The position numbers and the translations under genes are program-made. Below are positions 22,208-31,419 of a stretch of DNA of 55,035 nt, in pieces. Numbering within the stretch: the first letter of the stretch is position 1; each line of letters starts with the position of its first letter. A model generated the notes under the pieces. The model saw nothing but the letters and a program-made list of their open reading frames with translations. It ran no database searches and was not told the DNA's origin. Source of the DNA: an uncultured Helicobacteraceae bacterium (GTDB taxonomy: Bacteria; Campylobacterota; Campylobacteria; Campylobacterales; UBA6016); assembly GCA_937973585.1 (NCBI GenBank), contig CALJKN010000220.1, positions 1 through 55,035 on the forward strand, in the 5' to 3' direction.

Positions 22208-25018
22208 ATGAGATTCTTTATTTTCTTCATACTCTTTGGATGGAGTATCCTTTTTGCATCCGTTGGAAAAATCACGGTGGTTAGCGGTCAGGTTTTAATA
22301 GAAAAAGCAGGCGCAAAATCTATTGCCGCCCCAAATACAAAACTTGAAGAGAGTGACTCTGTGGTTACAAAAGTTTCCTCGTCTGCCCAGATTTTATTTA
22401 CCGACGGTACGGTAATTACGATAGGTGCAAATACTAATTTTAAGGTCCACGAGTATCTGTATGAAGAGGGGTCTAAAAATTCAAATCTAAAAGTCGGCGT
22501 CAAAGAGGGTGCCTTTAAAGCTATTACTGGGAAAATAGCAAAAATTGCCCCTGAAAAATTTAAAATAGAGGGTAAAACCGTTACGATAGGTATCAGGGGG
22601 ACAAAGCTTGTCGGGAGTATAACGGATAGCGAGGAGGTGGTAGCCTGCACGAAAGGGGCTATTACTATTGAGCCAAAAACCCCTAGGCAGGGTATCCCTC
22701 CACAACCGGTCACAATAGTAAGAGCCGGCGAGATAACAACGGCAAAAGATGGAAAGATAGAGCCGCCGAGAGCCTATACGCCGACAGAGATAAAAAAGCT
22801 TGAAAACTCCGCCGGAGGGAGCGAAAGGCGTAGCGAGCAGACGCAGGGTGCCGGAGTTGTCGAACAAACAAAAACAACGCAAAACATGGGGGATGGGGAT
22901 AAAAACTTAGGCATAGTGAATGAGCTTACCCCTGAAGTAGAAAAAATAGTTCAGAATATGGAAAATGTCGACAAAACGATAAAGGTAGCAGAAGAGTTCA
23001 AAAAGCAAGAAGTTACGACGCAAAGCGCAGACATAAGCAGTCAACAGCAAACGCTAACGCCACCGATAGCTACCGTCTTGCCTACAACCGTAACATCGGT
23101 GGTAACACCTTCTGCCTCTATTTCAAACGGTGTAAATTTTCTAACTCAGAGCGGTTCAATGTTTTATAAAAGGGTCGGTCTGTCTATGACGAAACTCTTA
23201 GACGGCAGAGTATTGGCTCTTGGCGGCTTTAATTACGATGTTATAAATTATGATGTATTGGAGCCGGAAATTTATGATCCGGCGACTAAAACCTGGACGT
23301 TGATGCCGACAGACTCTAACGCTTGGGTTCCCAGAATGAGCTTTGGGGCGGCAACACTTACAAACGGTAAGGTGTTGGTTGCCGGCGGCAATGACGGGTG
23401 GGGTTGGGCTATGGCTTTTGCCGACTTGTATGACCCTAATACAAATACGTGGACACCTGTTACCTCTATGCCGTACTATAGGTATAACCACGCAATTACC
23501 GCTTTATCCGATAATAAAGCCCTTGCTATAGGCGGAGTTATTAGCGACGGTGTAACAAATTCGGTTATGATGTTTGATCTTGCCGCAAACGGTGGAGTGG
23601 GTGGATGGAGCGATGTGGCCTCTATGAATGTTGCCAGACACTCCCTTGCTGCCGTAACGCTAAAAAGCGGAAATGTTATGGCTTTAGGCGGAGTTGACTA
23701 TACTGAAGAATTTGTCACAAATAGCGCGGAAATATATAATCCTACTCTAAATACTTGGACGATGAAGGCAAATATGTTGGTTCCTAGAGCCGCTTTGGCC
23801 GCCACCGTCCTAAATGACGGCTCCGTTCTTGCTATAGGCGGATATGCTTCGTTCGGCAACAGGCTAAACTCTATAGAGCAATATAATCCGGATACTGATA
23901 CTTGGAGATACAGAGTTCCATTGCCGTTTGGATTTGAGGGTGGAGGTGCGGTAACCCTTGATGACGGCTCTGTACTTCTTGCAGGCGGTAACGACTCCGG
24001 AGTTCATAGCAGTGAGAAAACTTGGATTTATAGTCCGTCATCGGCACTTGCCAGCGCAAATGCTCCGGTTCAAAACGGCTATACGGCGGGGCTTAATAAC
24101 GGTTTTTTTGTGGGGGCAAAATCTGACGGCACGAGGGTGTTTGGAAAAATAGATTCAATGTTGTTCACGGAAGAGTATATGGCGGCATCGTCGGTCACCG
24201 GAGAGCTAAAGGGTTCTTTGTCGTCTGATTTTGCCGGACAAGGGTACAACGTAGGTGTTACAAATTTTGATTTTTCACATTTCGGTTCTCTGCCGTCAGG
24301 GATTACGACCGCCGTTTATTACACCAGTGAAGATAGTAAAGTGATATGGGGGACGGCTCTGATAAACAACAAACCGGGCATTATAGGTTTTGCCGCCCTG
24401 CCTGACAAGGTGACGGAATACGGAGCGGTATATAGCGAGGATGACTATAGCTCGTGGGGGTATTGGGAGGCTGCAACTACTCTTGCCGGAGATAGTAGTC
24501 CCGAGTTTTACACCGGTTACTGGGTGAGCGGGGTTCCAACCGATGCCTCGACTATTCAAGCTATGGCAAATAACAATGTAGTCGGCGGCTATCAAGGGCA
24601 TGTTTTGGGGGATACGTTTGACGGTAGTGCGGTAGATTCGATAGTGCTAAACGGATTTAATAGATTTAATATGACTGTTCATTTCGGTGCCGCAAATCCG
24701 ATCAAGCTAGATAATCTACAATTTGAGACTTCAAAAGGGTGGATGTACTCACAAAGCACCAATCTGACAAATGTATCGAGCGCAATCTCTATCAATACCT
24801 CTGCAAACACCCAAGGGTATACGGCTACGGTAGGTAATAGCGTAAATACTTCAGATATCTTAAAGCTTCAAGGTAAGTTCTACGGTCCTGTCGCAAACTC
24901 TACCGGCGGCGTATTTAGTGGGGCGCTCACCGGAAGTAGCGGCGGTGTTTCATCACAGAGAAATGTTCAGGGTGTATTTAAAGGTGGTGTGGTTCCTGAG
25001 GCTATTAACGGACACTAA
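22208..25018 (+). CDS. Secreted FecR-domain/kelch-repeat protein with C-terminal TbpB-like barrel
   Basis: 936 residues. A signal peptide ends near LFAS (about 1-17). A FecR domain follows (about 40-155) with VTIGIRGTKLVG, the hallmark of FecR-type surface proteins rather than sigma regulators. A low-complexity linker (about 190-310, rich in Q, T, E) leads to at least five kelch repeats (about 315-610), each with a hydrophobic-plus-AGG or GG turn such as NGKVLVAGGN, NVMALGGV and GSVLAIGGY, ending in tryptophan-containing strands. The C-terminus (about 740-936) has GKFYGPVANSTGGVFSGA, the turn seen in TbpB-like eight-stranded barrels. It is likely exported and surface-exposed, binding protein or polysaccharide. 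It lies divergent from a c-di-GMP operon, which may control it. Confidence 0.78.
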   Translation: MRFFIFFILFGWSILFASVGKITVVSGQVLIEKAGAKSIAAPNTKLEESDSVVTKVSSSAQILFTDGTVITIGANTNFKVHEYLYEEGSKNSNLKVGVKEGAFKAITGKIAKIAPEKFKIEGKTVTIGIRGTKLVGSITDSEEVVACTKGAITIEPKTPRQGIPPQPVTIVRAGEITTAKDGKIEPPRAYTPTEIKKLENSAGGSERRSEQTQGAGVVEQTKTTQNMGDGDKNLGIVNELTPEVEKIVQNMENVDKTIKVAEEFKKQEVTTQSADISSQQQTLTPPIATVLPTTVTSVVTPSASISNGVNFLTQSGSMFYKRVGLSMTKLLDGRVLALGGFNYDVINYDVLEPEIYDPATKTWTLMPTDSNAWVPRMSFGAATLTNGKVLVAGGNDGWGWAMAFADLYDPNTNTWTPVTSMPYYRYNHAITALSDNKALAIGGVISDGVTNSVMMFDLAANGGVGGWSDVASMNVARHSLAAVTLKSGNVMALGGVDYTEEFVTNSAEIYNPTLNTWTMKANMLVPRAALAATVLNDGSVLAIGGYASFGNRLNSIEQYNPDTDTWRYRVPLPFGFEGGGAVTLDDGSVLLAGGNDSGVHSSEKTWIYSPSSALASANAPVQNGYTAGLNNGFFVGAKSDGTRVFGKIDSMLFTEEYMAASSVTGELKGSLSSDFAGQGYNVGVTNFDFSHFGSLPSGITTAVYYTSEDSKVIWGTALINNKPGIIGFAALPDKVTEYGAVYSEDDYSSWGYWEAATTLAGDSSPEFYTGYWVSGVPTDASTIQAMANNNVVGGYQGHVLGDTFDGSAVDSIVLNGFNRFNMTVHFGAANPIKLDNLQFETSKGWMYSQSTNLTNVSSAISINTSANTQGYTATVGNSVNTSDILKLQGKFYGPVANSTGGVFSGALTGSSGGVSSQRNVQGVFKGGVVPEAINGH

Positions 25019-25029
25019 TTCATTTTTTG

Positions 25030-25062
25030 TTGGGGGAGGCGACTAATATGCCGCCTCCCCAA
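25030..25062 (+). terminator. Strong hairpin after the FecR/kelch gene
   Basis: TTGGGGGAGGCG pairs with CGCCTCCCCAA, leaving one bulged G, around a ten-base loop. It starts 12 bases after the stop codon. No T tract follows on the plus strand, so termination may need Rho or the hairpin may mainly protect the mRNA end. Confidence 0.55.
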
Positions 25063-25163
25063 TTCTGCATCTAATCAAAAATCAGACTTTTTTTATCTGC
25101 TGAAAAAATAAATTCAAAATTTTTAAATCTGTACTTTATTGTCTATTTTTTAATCATACATAG

Positions 25164-25194
25164 TGGACAAAAAAATCCAAGATTGCTGTAAAAT
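25164..25194 (+). promoter_or_regulatory. Candidate promoter of the nitrate assimilation locus
   Basis: TGGACA (25164-25169) and TAAAAT (25189-25194, preceded by TGC) stand 19 bases apart, about 42 bases before the nrtA start. I looked for a sigma-54 -24/-12 pair here and found none with correct spacing. Confidence 0.35.
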
Positions 25195-25236
25195 TATCGA
25201 CATAAATATCCAAAATATCTACAAGGAGAGAAAAAG

Positions 25237-26583
25237 ATGAAAAAGTCGGTTTTTTTATCGTTTGCTACAGCAGCCTTTTTGTGTGCCGCTCCGGAGAAAA
25301 CAGCTCTAAAAATAGGGTTTATCCCGCTGACAGACTGTGCCCCGATCGTAATAGCGAAGGAAAAAGGGTTTTTTGCAAAGCACGGTCTTGACGTAACAGT
25401 CGTAAAAGAGGGCGGTGGCTGGGCAGGAATCCAACAAAAAGTGGCTAGCGGAGAGTATGATTTTTCGCATATGCTAGCCCCTATGCCTATAGCCTCGACT
25501 CTGGGAATCAACGGCAACGTCCCTATGAACGCCGTTATGAGTCTTGATTACAACGGCAACGGCATCACCCTTGATAACAACGTCATAGCCGATATGAAAG
25601 CGCAAGGGATGGATGAATCCAAAAGACCGGTGAGTGCTAGCTACCTAAAAAAATCTATAGAGGCGAAGAAAAAAGCGGGAACCTATAAGCCGCTAGAGCT
25701 TGGGATGACGTATCCTACAGGAACTCACAACTACGAGCTTAGATACTGGCTAGCCGCAGGCGGGGTAAATCCCGATACCGACGTAACTCTAAAGGTATTC
25801 CCACCACCGCAAATGGTCTCTAACATGCAGGCGGGAAACACCCACGGATATTGTGTCGGCGAGCCATGGAACGAGAGGGCGGTAATGGCAAATATGGGGC
25901 ATGCTATCGTCACAAAATACGAGATTTGGAACAATGGGCCGGAAAAAGTTTTAGGTTCAAAAGCGGACTTTGTGGCAAAAAATCCGGAGACGACAAAAGC
26001 GGTAATCAAAGCCGTCCTAGAGGCCTCTATGTGGCTTGACGCAAACTGGGAAAATAGGAAAGAGGCTAGTAAAATACTCGCCAAAAAAGAGTACGTAAAC
26101 GCTCCGGTAGACGTTTTGGACAACTCTATGACCGGAACTTTTATGTACATAAACGGCAAAGTAGAGCCGAATCCGGTGTTTAATATCTTTTCAAACAACT
26201 ACGCAAGCTATCCATACTATAGCCATGCCGTATGGTTTATGACTCAGATGTATAGATGGGGTCAGCTAAAAACTCCGGTGGATATGAAAGCTATGGCTGA
26301 AAAAGTATATAGGCCTGATTTGTTTGCGGCGGCGGCCAAAGAGGTGAACTATAAAATTCCGACAAGTCCGTGGAAAAAAGACGGAGAGGGTGCGACTAAT
26401 AAATTTTTGGACGGCAAAGTATTTGACCCTACAAAAGCGGTTGATTATATCTATAGTTTTGACATAAAAACCGTAGCGGTTCAAAAAGATGCCCTATCAA
26501 AAGCAAATAAAGCTCTAGGCGGCGTAAAAGTCGTTCAACCTGACTATTTCTGCCCGGCGGGCAAACCCGGATGCGCAAAATGA
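25237..26583 (+). CDS. nrtA: Nitrate ABC transporter, periplasmic binding protein (NrtA/CmpA type)
   Basis: 448 residues with a Sec signal ending near LCAAPE (about 1-19). The mature protein belongs to the NrtA/CmpA group: IGFIPLTDCAPIVIAKEKG at the start, the GGGWAGIQQKVASGEYDFSH segment, and YCVGEPWNERA of the anion site region. The C-terminal CPAGKPGC cysteine pair could form a disulfide. It binds nitrate or nitrite in the periplasm for import. AAGGAGAG precedes the ATG. The assignment to nitrate rather than bicarbonate rests on the nitrite and nitrate reductase genes downstream. Confidence 0.92.
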   Translation: MKKSVFLSFATAAFLCAAPEKTALKIGFIPLTDCAPIVIAKEKGFFAKHGLDVTVVKEGGGWAGIQQKVASGEYDFSHMLAPMPIASTLGINGNVPMNAVMSLDYNGNGITLDNNVIADMKAQGMDESKRPVSASYLKKSIEAKKKAGTYKPLELGMTYPTGTHNYELRYWLAAGGVNPDTDVTLKVFPPPQMVSNMQAGNTHGYCVGEPWNERAVMANMGHAIVTKYEIWNNGPEKVLGSKADFVAKNPETTKAVIKAVLEASMWLDANWENRKEASKILAKKEYVNAPVDVLDNSMTGTFMYINGKVEPNPVFNIFSNNYASYPYYSHAVWFMTQMYRWGQLKTPVDMKAMAEKVYRPDLFAAAAKEVNYKIPTSPWKKDGEGATNKFLDGKVFDPTKAVDYIYSFDIKTVAVQKDALSKANKALGGVKVVQPDYFCPAGKPGCAK

Positions 26584-27362
26584 GAGAGAAAGCTCTTAGG
26601 GTTGTATTGCCGATTTTGACGTTTGCCGTTATTGTCGGTGCATGGAACTATGTCGGCGCAAAAATAGAGGGGTTCCCGACTCCGGGAGCTACTTTTTCGG
26701 CCATGGTTGAGGTTTTTTCAAACCCTTTTCATACGGCTGAAGACGGTGGAACCCCAGGGATTATGATACAGCTTTTATACTCTCTGGGGAGGGTATTTTC
26801 CGGATTTTTGATAGCGGCGGCCGTCGGTATTCCGGTGGGTCTGGCGCTTGGAATGAGCAAAAAGTTTTATTATGCGGTTGATCCGTATATCCAGATACTA
26901 AAACCGGTCTCCCCGCTTGCGTGGTTGCCGCTTGTACTGTTTGTTTTTAAAGATATCACGGTTACCGCTATATTTGTAATTTTTATCACCTCCATTTGGC
27001 CTATTATCATCAATACGGCTCTAGGTGTTAAAAGCGTAAATGAAGACTATATCAACGTCGCAAGGGTGTTTAGGTTTAACTCCGTCGAGATGGTGTTTAA
27101 GATTATCCTCCCTGTTGCGGTTCCGTATATTTTTACGGGGATGAGACTATCTTTGGGAACCGGCTGGCTTGTTATCGTGGCGGCTGAGATGTTAACAGGC
27201 GGTATCGGTATCGGTTTTTGGATTTGGGATGAGTACAACAATCTCAAATATACAAGTATCATCATCGGCATTATGATAGTCGGCATCGTCGGTCTTTTGC
27301 TAGATGTTTTGATGGGTTATATAGCGGACAAGTTTGATTATCGCAAAAAGGGCGGCAGATGA
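26580..27362 (+). CDS. nrtB: Nitrate ABC transporter permease
   Basis: 260 residues from the ATG at 26580, which overlaps the nrtA stop as ATGA; a start three codons earlier is possible. There are about six membrane helices. The permease loop reads VARVFRFNSVEMVFKIILPV followed by PYIFTGMRLSLGTGW, the EAA-type contact with the ATPase. The KPVSPLAWLPLVLFVF segment is typical of the NrtB/SsuC/TauC family. It forms the transmembrane channel with the adjacent ATPase, whose start it overlaps by ATGA. Confidence 0.93.
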   Translation: MREKALRVVLPILTFAVIVGAWNYVGAKIEGFPTPGATFSAMVEVFSNPFHTAEDGGTPGIMIQLLYSLGRVFSGFLIAAAVGIPVGLALGMSKKFYYAVDPYIQILKPVSPLAWLPLVLFVFKDITVTAIFVIFITSIWPIIINTALGVKSVNEDYINVARVFRFNSVEMVFKIILPVAVPYIFTGMRLSLGTGWLVIVAAEMLTGGIGIGFWIWDEYNNLKYTSIIIGIMIVGIVGLLLDVLMGYIADKFDYRKKGGR

Positions 27363-28147
27363 AATTTTTATCTATACAAAACCTTGACAAGGTATATAAA
27401 TTGCCAAACGGCGGCGAATATGTCGCCCTCAAAAACGTAAATCTGGAGATTATGGAAAACGAGGTTGTCTCTATCATAGGACACTCCGGTTGCGGAAAAT
27501 CTACTATTCTCTCTATCGTGGCAGGGCTTCAAGAGCTAACCAGCGGTGCGATGCTACTGGAGAACAAAGAGATAAAAGGGCCGGGGCCGGATCGAGCGGT
27601 AGTTTTCCAAAACCACTCTTTGCTTCCGTGGCTAACCGTCTATCAAAATATCGAGATAGGTGTCAAAAAAGTTATGCCCGAGCTTTCCAAGCATGAAGCG
27701 CAAGAGAGAATAATGAAATTTATCGACTATGTCGGTCTCTCCCATGCCGCAGACAAATATCCCGGCGAAATATCGGGCGGGATGAAGCAAAGGGTCGGTA
27801 TTGCCAGAGCGCTTGCCATAAGGCCGAAAGTTCTTTTGATGGATGAGCCTTTTGGGGCGCTAGATAGCCTCACCAGAGCAAACCTACAGGATCATTTGAT
27901 GAGGATTCAAGAGAAAATCAAAAATACGGTTGTGGTTATCACGCACGACGTAGACGAGGCGGTTTTACTGTCGGATAGAATCGTAATGATGACAAACGGC
28001 CCTGCGGCTACTATCGGCGAGATTGTGGAGGTGAATCTACCCAAACCAAGAAACCGTTTAGAGGTTCAAGAGATGCCCGAATACCATAGGTGCAAAGAGG
28101 CCGTTATGGACTTTTTGTATAAAAAATTTGCAAAAGATGATGAATAA
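27359..28147 (+). CDS. nrtD: Nitrate ABC transporter ATPase (NrtD type)
   Basis: 262 residues. Walker A GHSGCGKST, Q-loop FQNHSLLPWLT, signature ISGGMKQR, Walker B VLLMDEPFGALD and switch histidine in VVITHDVDEA are all intact. There is no fused C-terminal binding domain, so it corresponds to NrtD rather than NrtC of cyanobacteria. It powers nitrate uptake at the cytoplasmic face. A structured repeat element lies between its stop and nirA, so the transporter and the reductases may be expressed at different levels. Confidence 0.93.
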   Translation: MKFLSIQNLDKVYKLPNGGEYVALKNVNLEIMENEVVSIIGHSGCGKSTILSIVAGLQELTSGAMLLENKEIKGPGPDRAVVFQNHSLLPWLTVYQNIEIGVKKVMPELSKHEAQERIMKFIDYVGLSHAADKYPGEISGGMKQRVGIARALAIRPKVLLMDEPFGALDSLTRANLQDHLMRIQEKIKNTVVVITHDVDEAVLLSDRIVMMTNGPAATIGEIVEVNLPKPRNRLEVQEMPEYHRCKEAVMDFLYKKFAKDDE

Positions 28148-28180
28148 ATGAGAGCTCTGAACAAATATGAATTTATCAGA

Positions 28181-28245
28181 GCAACTAGTTGCGAGAGCCG
28201 CCTGCTGAAGGCCTCATTTTTGGCTTTGCCTAAAATGTGAGAATT
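28181..28245 (+). repeat. Structured repeat element, copy B (before nirA)
   Basis: Hairpin 1 is the perfect palindrome GCAACTAGTTGC (28181-28192). The core GCTGAAG is at 28204-28210. Hairpin 2 is CATTTTTGGC-TTT-GCCTAAAATG (28215-28237), and TGAGAATT is at 28238-28245. Compared with copy A, two pairs of hairpin 1 and the outer pair of hairpin 2 change together so that pairing is kept, while loops and spacing stay constant. It ends 73 bases before nirA. Confidence 0.7.
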
Positions 28246-28268
28246 AATCAGGGGGTTCAACCGACATT

Positions 28269-28293
28269 TTGCCGTCTAAATTTTGGGCGGCAA
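28269..28293 (+). promoter_or_regulatory. Third hairpin in the nirA leader
   Basis: TTGCCGTC pairs with GGCGGCAA (one G-T wobble) around TAAATTTTG, 25 bases before the nirA ATG and just before the AGGA ribosome site. With copy B upstream it makes a leader of three hairpins, a layout compatible with attenuation or antitermination. No T tract follows it. Confidence 0.45.
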
Positions 28294-28318
28294 CTAATAC
28301 ACTTTTTAGGATATCGCA

Positions 28319-29818
28319 ATGGGTGCAATAGAAAAACTAATCGAGGCAAAAGAGCAAAGAAGTTCAAAAGTTGCCGCATTGGAACAAAAAAAAGAGGGCA
28401 AGGATATTGCCGGACTATATGCAAAACTGGATGAGTTCGCAAAAGGGGGATACGGCTCTATACCCGAAGAGGACAGAGAGTTTTTCCTAAAAAGCTTTGG
28501 TATATTTGATCGCCCGGCAACGCCTGAGCGGTTTATGATTCGGGTGAGGGTTCCCGGCGGTTCGCTAAATGCAACGCAGGCCGAGGCAATCGCAAATGCG
28601 GCTATCAAATATGGTAAAGACTACATAGATATCACAACCAGAATGCAAATCGAGCTTAGATATTTGGCTATCGAGGATATTCCGACCCTTCTAAGGGGGC
28701 TTGAGAGCGTGGGAATCACTACCTATCAGACCGGAATAGACAATTTTAGAAATATTTTGGCTGATCCGCTCTGTGCAAACGCCAAAGATTCAGTGATTGA
28801 TACGACTCCGGTTATAGAGGGTATGCAAGATATTTTTCTAAAAAATCCGGAGTGGATAAGCACCCTTCCTAGAAAATTTAATACCGGAATATCCGGCTCC
28901 TCGACAAACAGATGCAATATTTTCGGACAAGATTGCGCCTTTGTGTTGGCAAAAAAAGGGGATGAGTACGGGTTTAACCTCTATCTGGGCGGAAAAGTAG
29001 GGGTAAAGGCCGAGAGCGCCGATATGTTTGTGAGGGCATCAGAGGTCTCTGCCGTTTTTGGGGCTATCATATCGCTATTCAAAAAATACGGCTTTAGGGA
29101 TAATAGAAATAAAAACAGACTAAAGTTTTTATTGGATGCCGTAGGGATGGATAATTTTACCGCCGCAATAAAAGAGGCTGCAGGGGTAGATTTTGAGAGC
29201 GCCGGAGAGCTTTTGAACGACTCCGAAAATTTTGAGTCAAAAACACCTATAGGGCTAAAAGACGGTACGTTTGCCGTTCACTGTGCCGTCCCGTCAGGTG
29301 TTTTTAGCGGTTCCGATTTGCTATCTCTTGCCGCTTTGGCGAAAGAGCATGGAAACGGAGAGCTTAGATTTACGGTTGAGCAAAATATGTATATTTTGGG
29401 GGTAAAAGAGCCGTCAAAGCTTCCGGATACCGATATCGTAAAAAAATACATAACATACGAAAACGGCTTTTTGACAAACCTCGTCGCATGCGCCGGAACC
29501 GAGCATTGCCCGTTTGGGGTGATAGCCAACAAGCCCGATGCCATAGAGCTTGCCGAGTATCTGCATAAAAGCGTGAAATATACAAAGCCCGTCAGGATGT
29601 ACTGGTCTGCGTGCCCAAAAGGGTGTGGAATCCACGCATGCGGAGATATCGGATTCGTCGGAACCAAAAAAGCGGTTGACGGCAAGGTGGAACTGGCGGT
29701 CGATATATATATGGGCGGCAAACTATCGGGCGAGGGCGAAGAGGGGAGGCTCTACCAAAAAGGGGTGTTGCTAAAAGATCTAAAAGAGACGGTTGCGAAT
29801 CTACCGATATTTGAATAG
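28319..29818 (+). CDS. nirA: Siroheme/4Fe-4S assimilatory nitrite reductase
   Basis: 499 residues in the two-repeat nitrite/sulfite reductase fold. The 4Fe-4S/siroheme ligands are CAGTEHC (Cys391, Cys397) and CPKGCG (Cys432, Cys436), a CX5C...CX3C arrangement. The first repeat has the PGGSLNATQAEAIA and ITTRMQIELR strands. It reduces nitrite to ammonium with six electrons, probably from ferredoxin because no NADH domain is fused. Sulfite reductase is the alternative, but the neighbours are nitrate uptake and nitrate reductase genes. AGGA precedes the ATG. It follows the repeat element and begins the reductase part of the operon. Confidence 0.88.
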   Translation: MGAIEKLIEAKEQRSSKVAALEQKKEGKDIAGLYAKLDEFAKGGYGSIPEEDREFFLKSFGIFDRPATPERFMIRVRVPGGSLNATQAEAIANAAIKYGKDYIDITTRMQIELRYLAIEDIPTLLRGLESVGITTYQTGIDNFRNILADPLCANAKDSVIDTTPVIEGMQDIFLKNPEWISTLPRKFNTGISGSSTNRCNIFGQDCAFVLAKKGDEYGFNLYLGGKVGVKAESADMFVRASEVSAVFGAIISLFKKYGFRDNRNKNRLKFLLDAVGMDNFTAAIKEAAGVDFESAGELLNDSENFESKTPIGLKDGTFAVHCAVPSGVFSGSDLLSLAALAKEHGNGELRFTVEQNMYILGVKEPSKLPDTDIVKKYITYENGFLTNLVACAGTEHCPFGVIANKPDAIELAEYLHKSVKYTKPVRMYWSACPKGCGIHACGDIGFVGTKKAVDGKVELAVDIYMGGKLSGEGEEGRLYQKGVLLKDLKETVANLPIFE

Positions 29819-29832
29819 ATAGAGGGTTTATC

Positions 29833-31416
29833 ATGTCAGCTTCACCGCTTCAAAGCTTTATAGCATACAAGGCAGAGACAAAATCGCAATGCGGAAACTA
29901 CCGGATAGATGTAACGCCGCCAAAAGAGGGTGAGCAGTATAGGTTTCACTTTGATGCGACGGCGTGTGTAGGGTGTCGTTGTTGTGAGGCGGCGTGCAAT
30001 GAGCAAAACGGGAATCCGGCAAACGTCAAATGGAGACGGGTAGGGGAGATGGAGGCCGGAGAGTTTCCAAATGTAAAAACACTCTTTAACTCCATGGGGT
30101 GTAACCACTGCATAGATCCGGCCTGTCTAAACGGGTGCCCGACAAACTCATATATAAAGCTGGAAAACGGGATAGTAATCCACGATGATGAGGGCTGTAT
30201 CGGGTGTCAATACTGTACATGGAACTGCCCGTATGAGGTTCCGGTATTTAATCCGGAACGGGGAATCGTCACAAAGTGCCATATGTGCTATGAAAAGTTA
30301 GATGCCAGAGAGACTCCGGCTTGCGTTCAGGCGTGTCCGGCGGGGGCGATAGAGATAGAGGTTGTAAACAAAGACGAGTGGATTAGATTTGGCCTCCAAA
30401 AAGAGGGGTCGGCTCCGTGTGTACCGGATACGAATATCACAAAACCGACGACCAGATACACCCAAAACGACGAGACGTTAAATGCAAAACCTGCCGATAG
30501 CCGTTTTGTAAAAGCGGGACATTCGGAGTTGCCTCTTGTCTTTATGACCGTTTTGACTCAGCTCTCTTTTGGCGCTTTTGTCGCTATTTTTATGGGTTCT
30601 TTTTTGTCGTTTTTGGGGTTAAAAACAGCCGCTTTGGACGGTATTACCGCTATTTTTGCGTTTGCTCCGGCCCTCATAGGGCTTTCGTTGTCGGCTCTGC
30701 ATCTGGGTAGGCCTATTTTTGCGTATAGGGCGTTTAAAAACCAAAAAACATCATGGCTCAGCAGAGAGGCACTCTATCTTGGGGTGTATGCCGGATTACT
30801 GTCGGTTGTTTGCGGACTACTGTTTATTCGGACGGCTCCGTTTATTGTGTTTTTTGTTTGTGCGGCGACTTTTGCGGCTGGATTTTACGGGATATATGCC
30901 CAGTCTATGATATACAGGGTTCCTGCCCGTCCGTCATGGGATAGGGTCTCTACGACTTATAGATTTTTTGGAACCGGATATATCGGATTTTTGGTGATAG
31001 CGTCCGTATTGTCGGTAAGAGACGGTTACGGTAGTGCACTATCGGTACTGTCGGTTGCTATGCTGATCGCTTTTTTCCAACTCCGATTGGTGTATGACGA
31101 GTATTCGTTTTTGACGTTACTTGATCCTGAGACAAAAAATTTTAATGCCCTCTCAAAAACAAAAGAGCTTTTGGATAACAATTTTGCGTTACTAAAAAAA
31201 CTTAGAATCGGATTTTTATCGGCTTTTGGGATTATTCTGCCGCTGATTGCAACGGTGCTTATCAATTCGGAGATTTATTTTTACGGTTCGCTCCTTTGTG
31301 TTGTTTGTGTTGTCGGCTCTTTTTTGGCAGAGATTTTCGGGCGGTATCTATTTTTCAAAACGGCGGTCTCAATAGGTGTTGCCGGAAACTTTTTTGCCGC
31401 AAACCAAAGGGGGTAG
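29833..31416 (+). CDS. Four-cluster FeS subunit fused to a DmsC-like membrane anchor
   Basis: 527 residues joining two normally separate subunits. The first 210 residues are a DmsB/NrfC-type electron subunit with four 4Fe-4S motifs: CVGCRCCEAAC, MGCNHCIDPACLNGCP, CIGCQYCTWNCP and CHMCYEKL...CVQACP. After about 230 follow about eight membrane helices of the DmsC/NrfD-like anchor type. No signal or twin-arginine motif is present, so the FeS part should face the cytoplasm. It would move electrons from menaquinol to the nitrate reductase encoded four bases downstream. Such fusions are known for DMSO-reductase family enzymes; use with an assimilatory nitrate reductase is the notable point. Confidence 0.85.
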   Translation: MSASPLQSFIAYKAETKSQCGNYRIDVTPPKEGEQYRFHFDATACVGCRCCEAACNEQNGNPANVKWRRVGEMEAGEFPNVKTLFNSMGCNHCIDPACLNGCPTNSYIKLENGIVIHDDEGCIGCQYCTWNCPYEVPVFNPERGIVTKCHMCYEKLDARETPACVQACPAGAIEIEVVNKDEWIRFGLQKEGSAPCVPDTNITKPTTRYTQNDETLNAKPADSRFVKAGHSELPLVFMTVLTQLSFGAFVAIFMGSFLSFLGLKTAALDGITAIFAFAPALIGLSLSALHLGRPIFAYRAFKNQKTSWLSREALYLGVYAGLLSVVCGLLFIRTAPFIVFFVCAATFAAGFYGIYAQSMIYRVPARPSWDRVSTTYRFFGTGYIGFLVIASVLSVRDGYGSALSVLSVAMLIAFFQLRLVYDEYSFLTLLDPETKNFNALSKTKELLDNNFALLKKLRIGFLSAFGIILPLIATVLINSEIYFYGSLLCVVCVVGSFLAEIFGRYLFFKTAVSIGVAGNFFAANQRG

Positions 31417-31419
31417 CGT

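Noticed and set aside
25140..25236. Sigma-54 promoter before nrtA
   Set aside because: TGGACA and TTGC are present, but GG and GC are 18 bases apart rather than 10, so the -24/-12 spacing fails.
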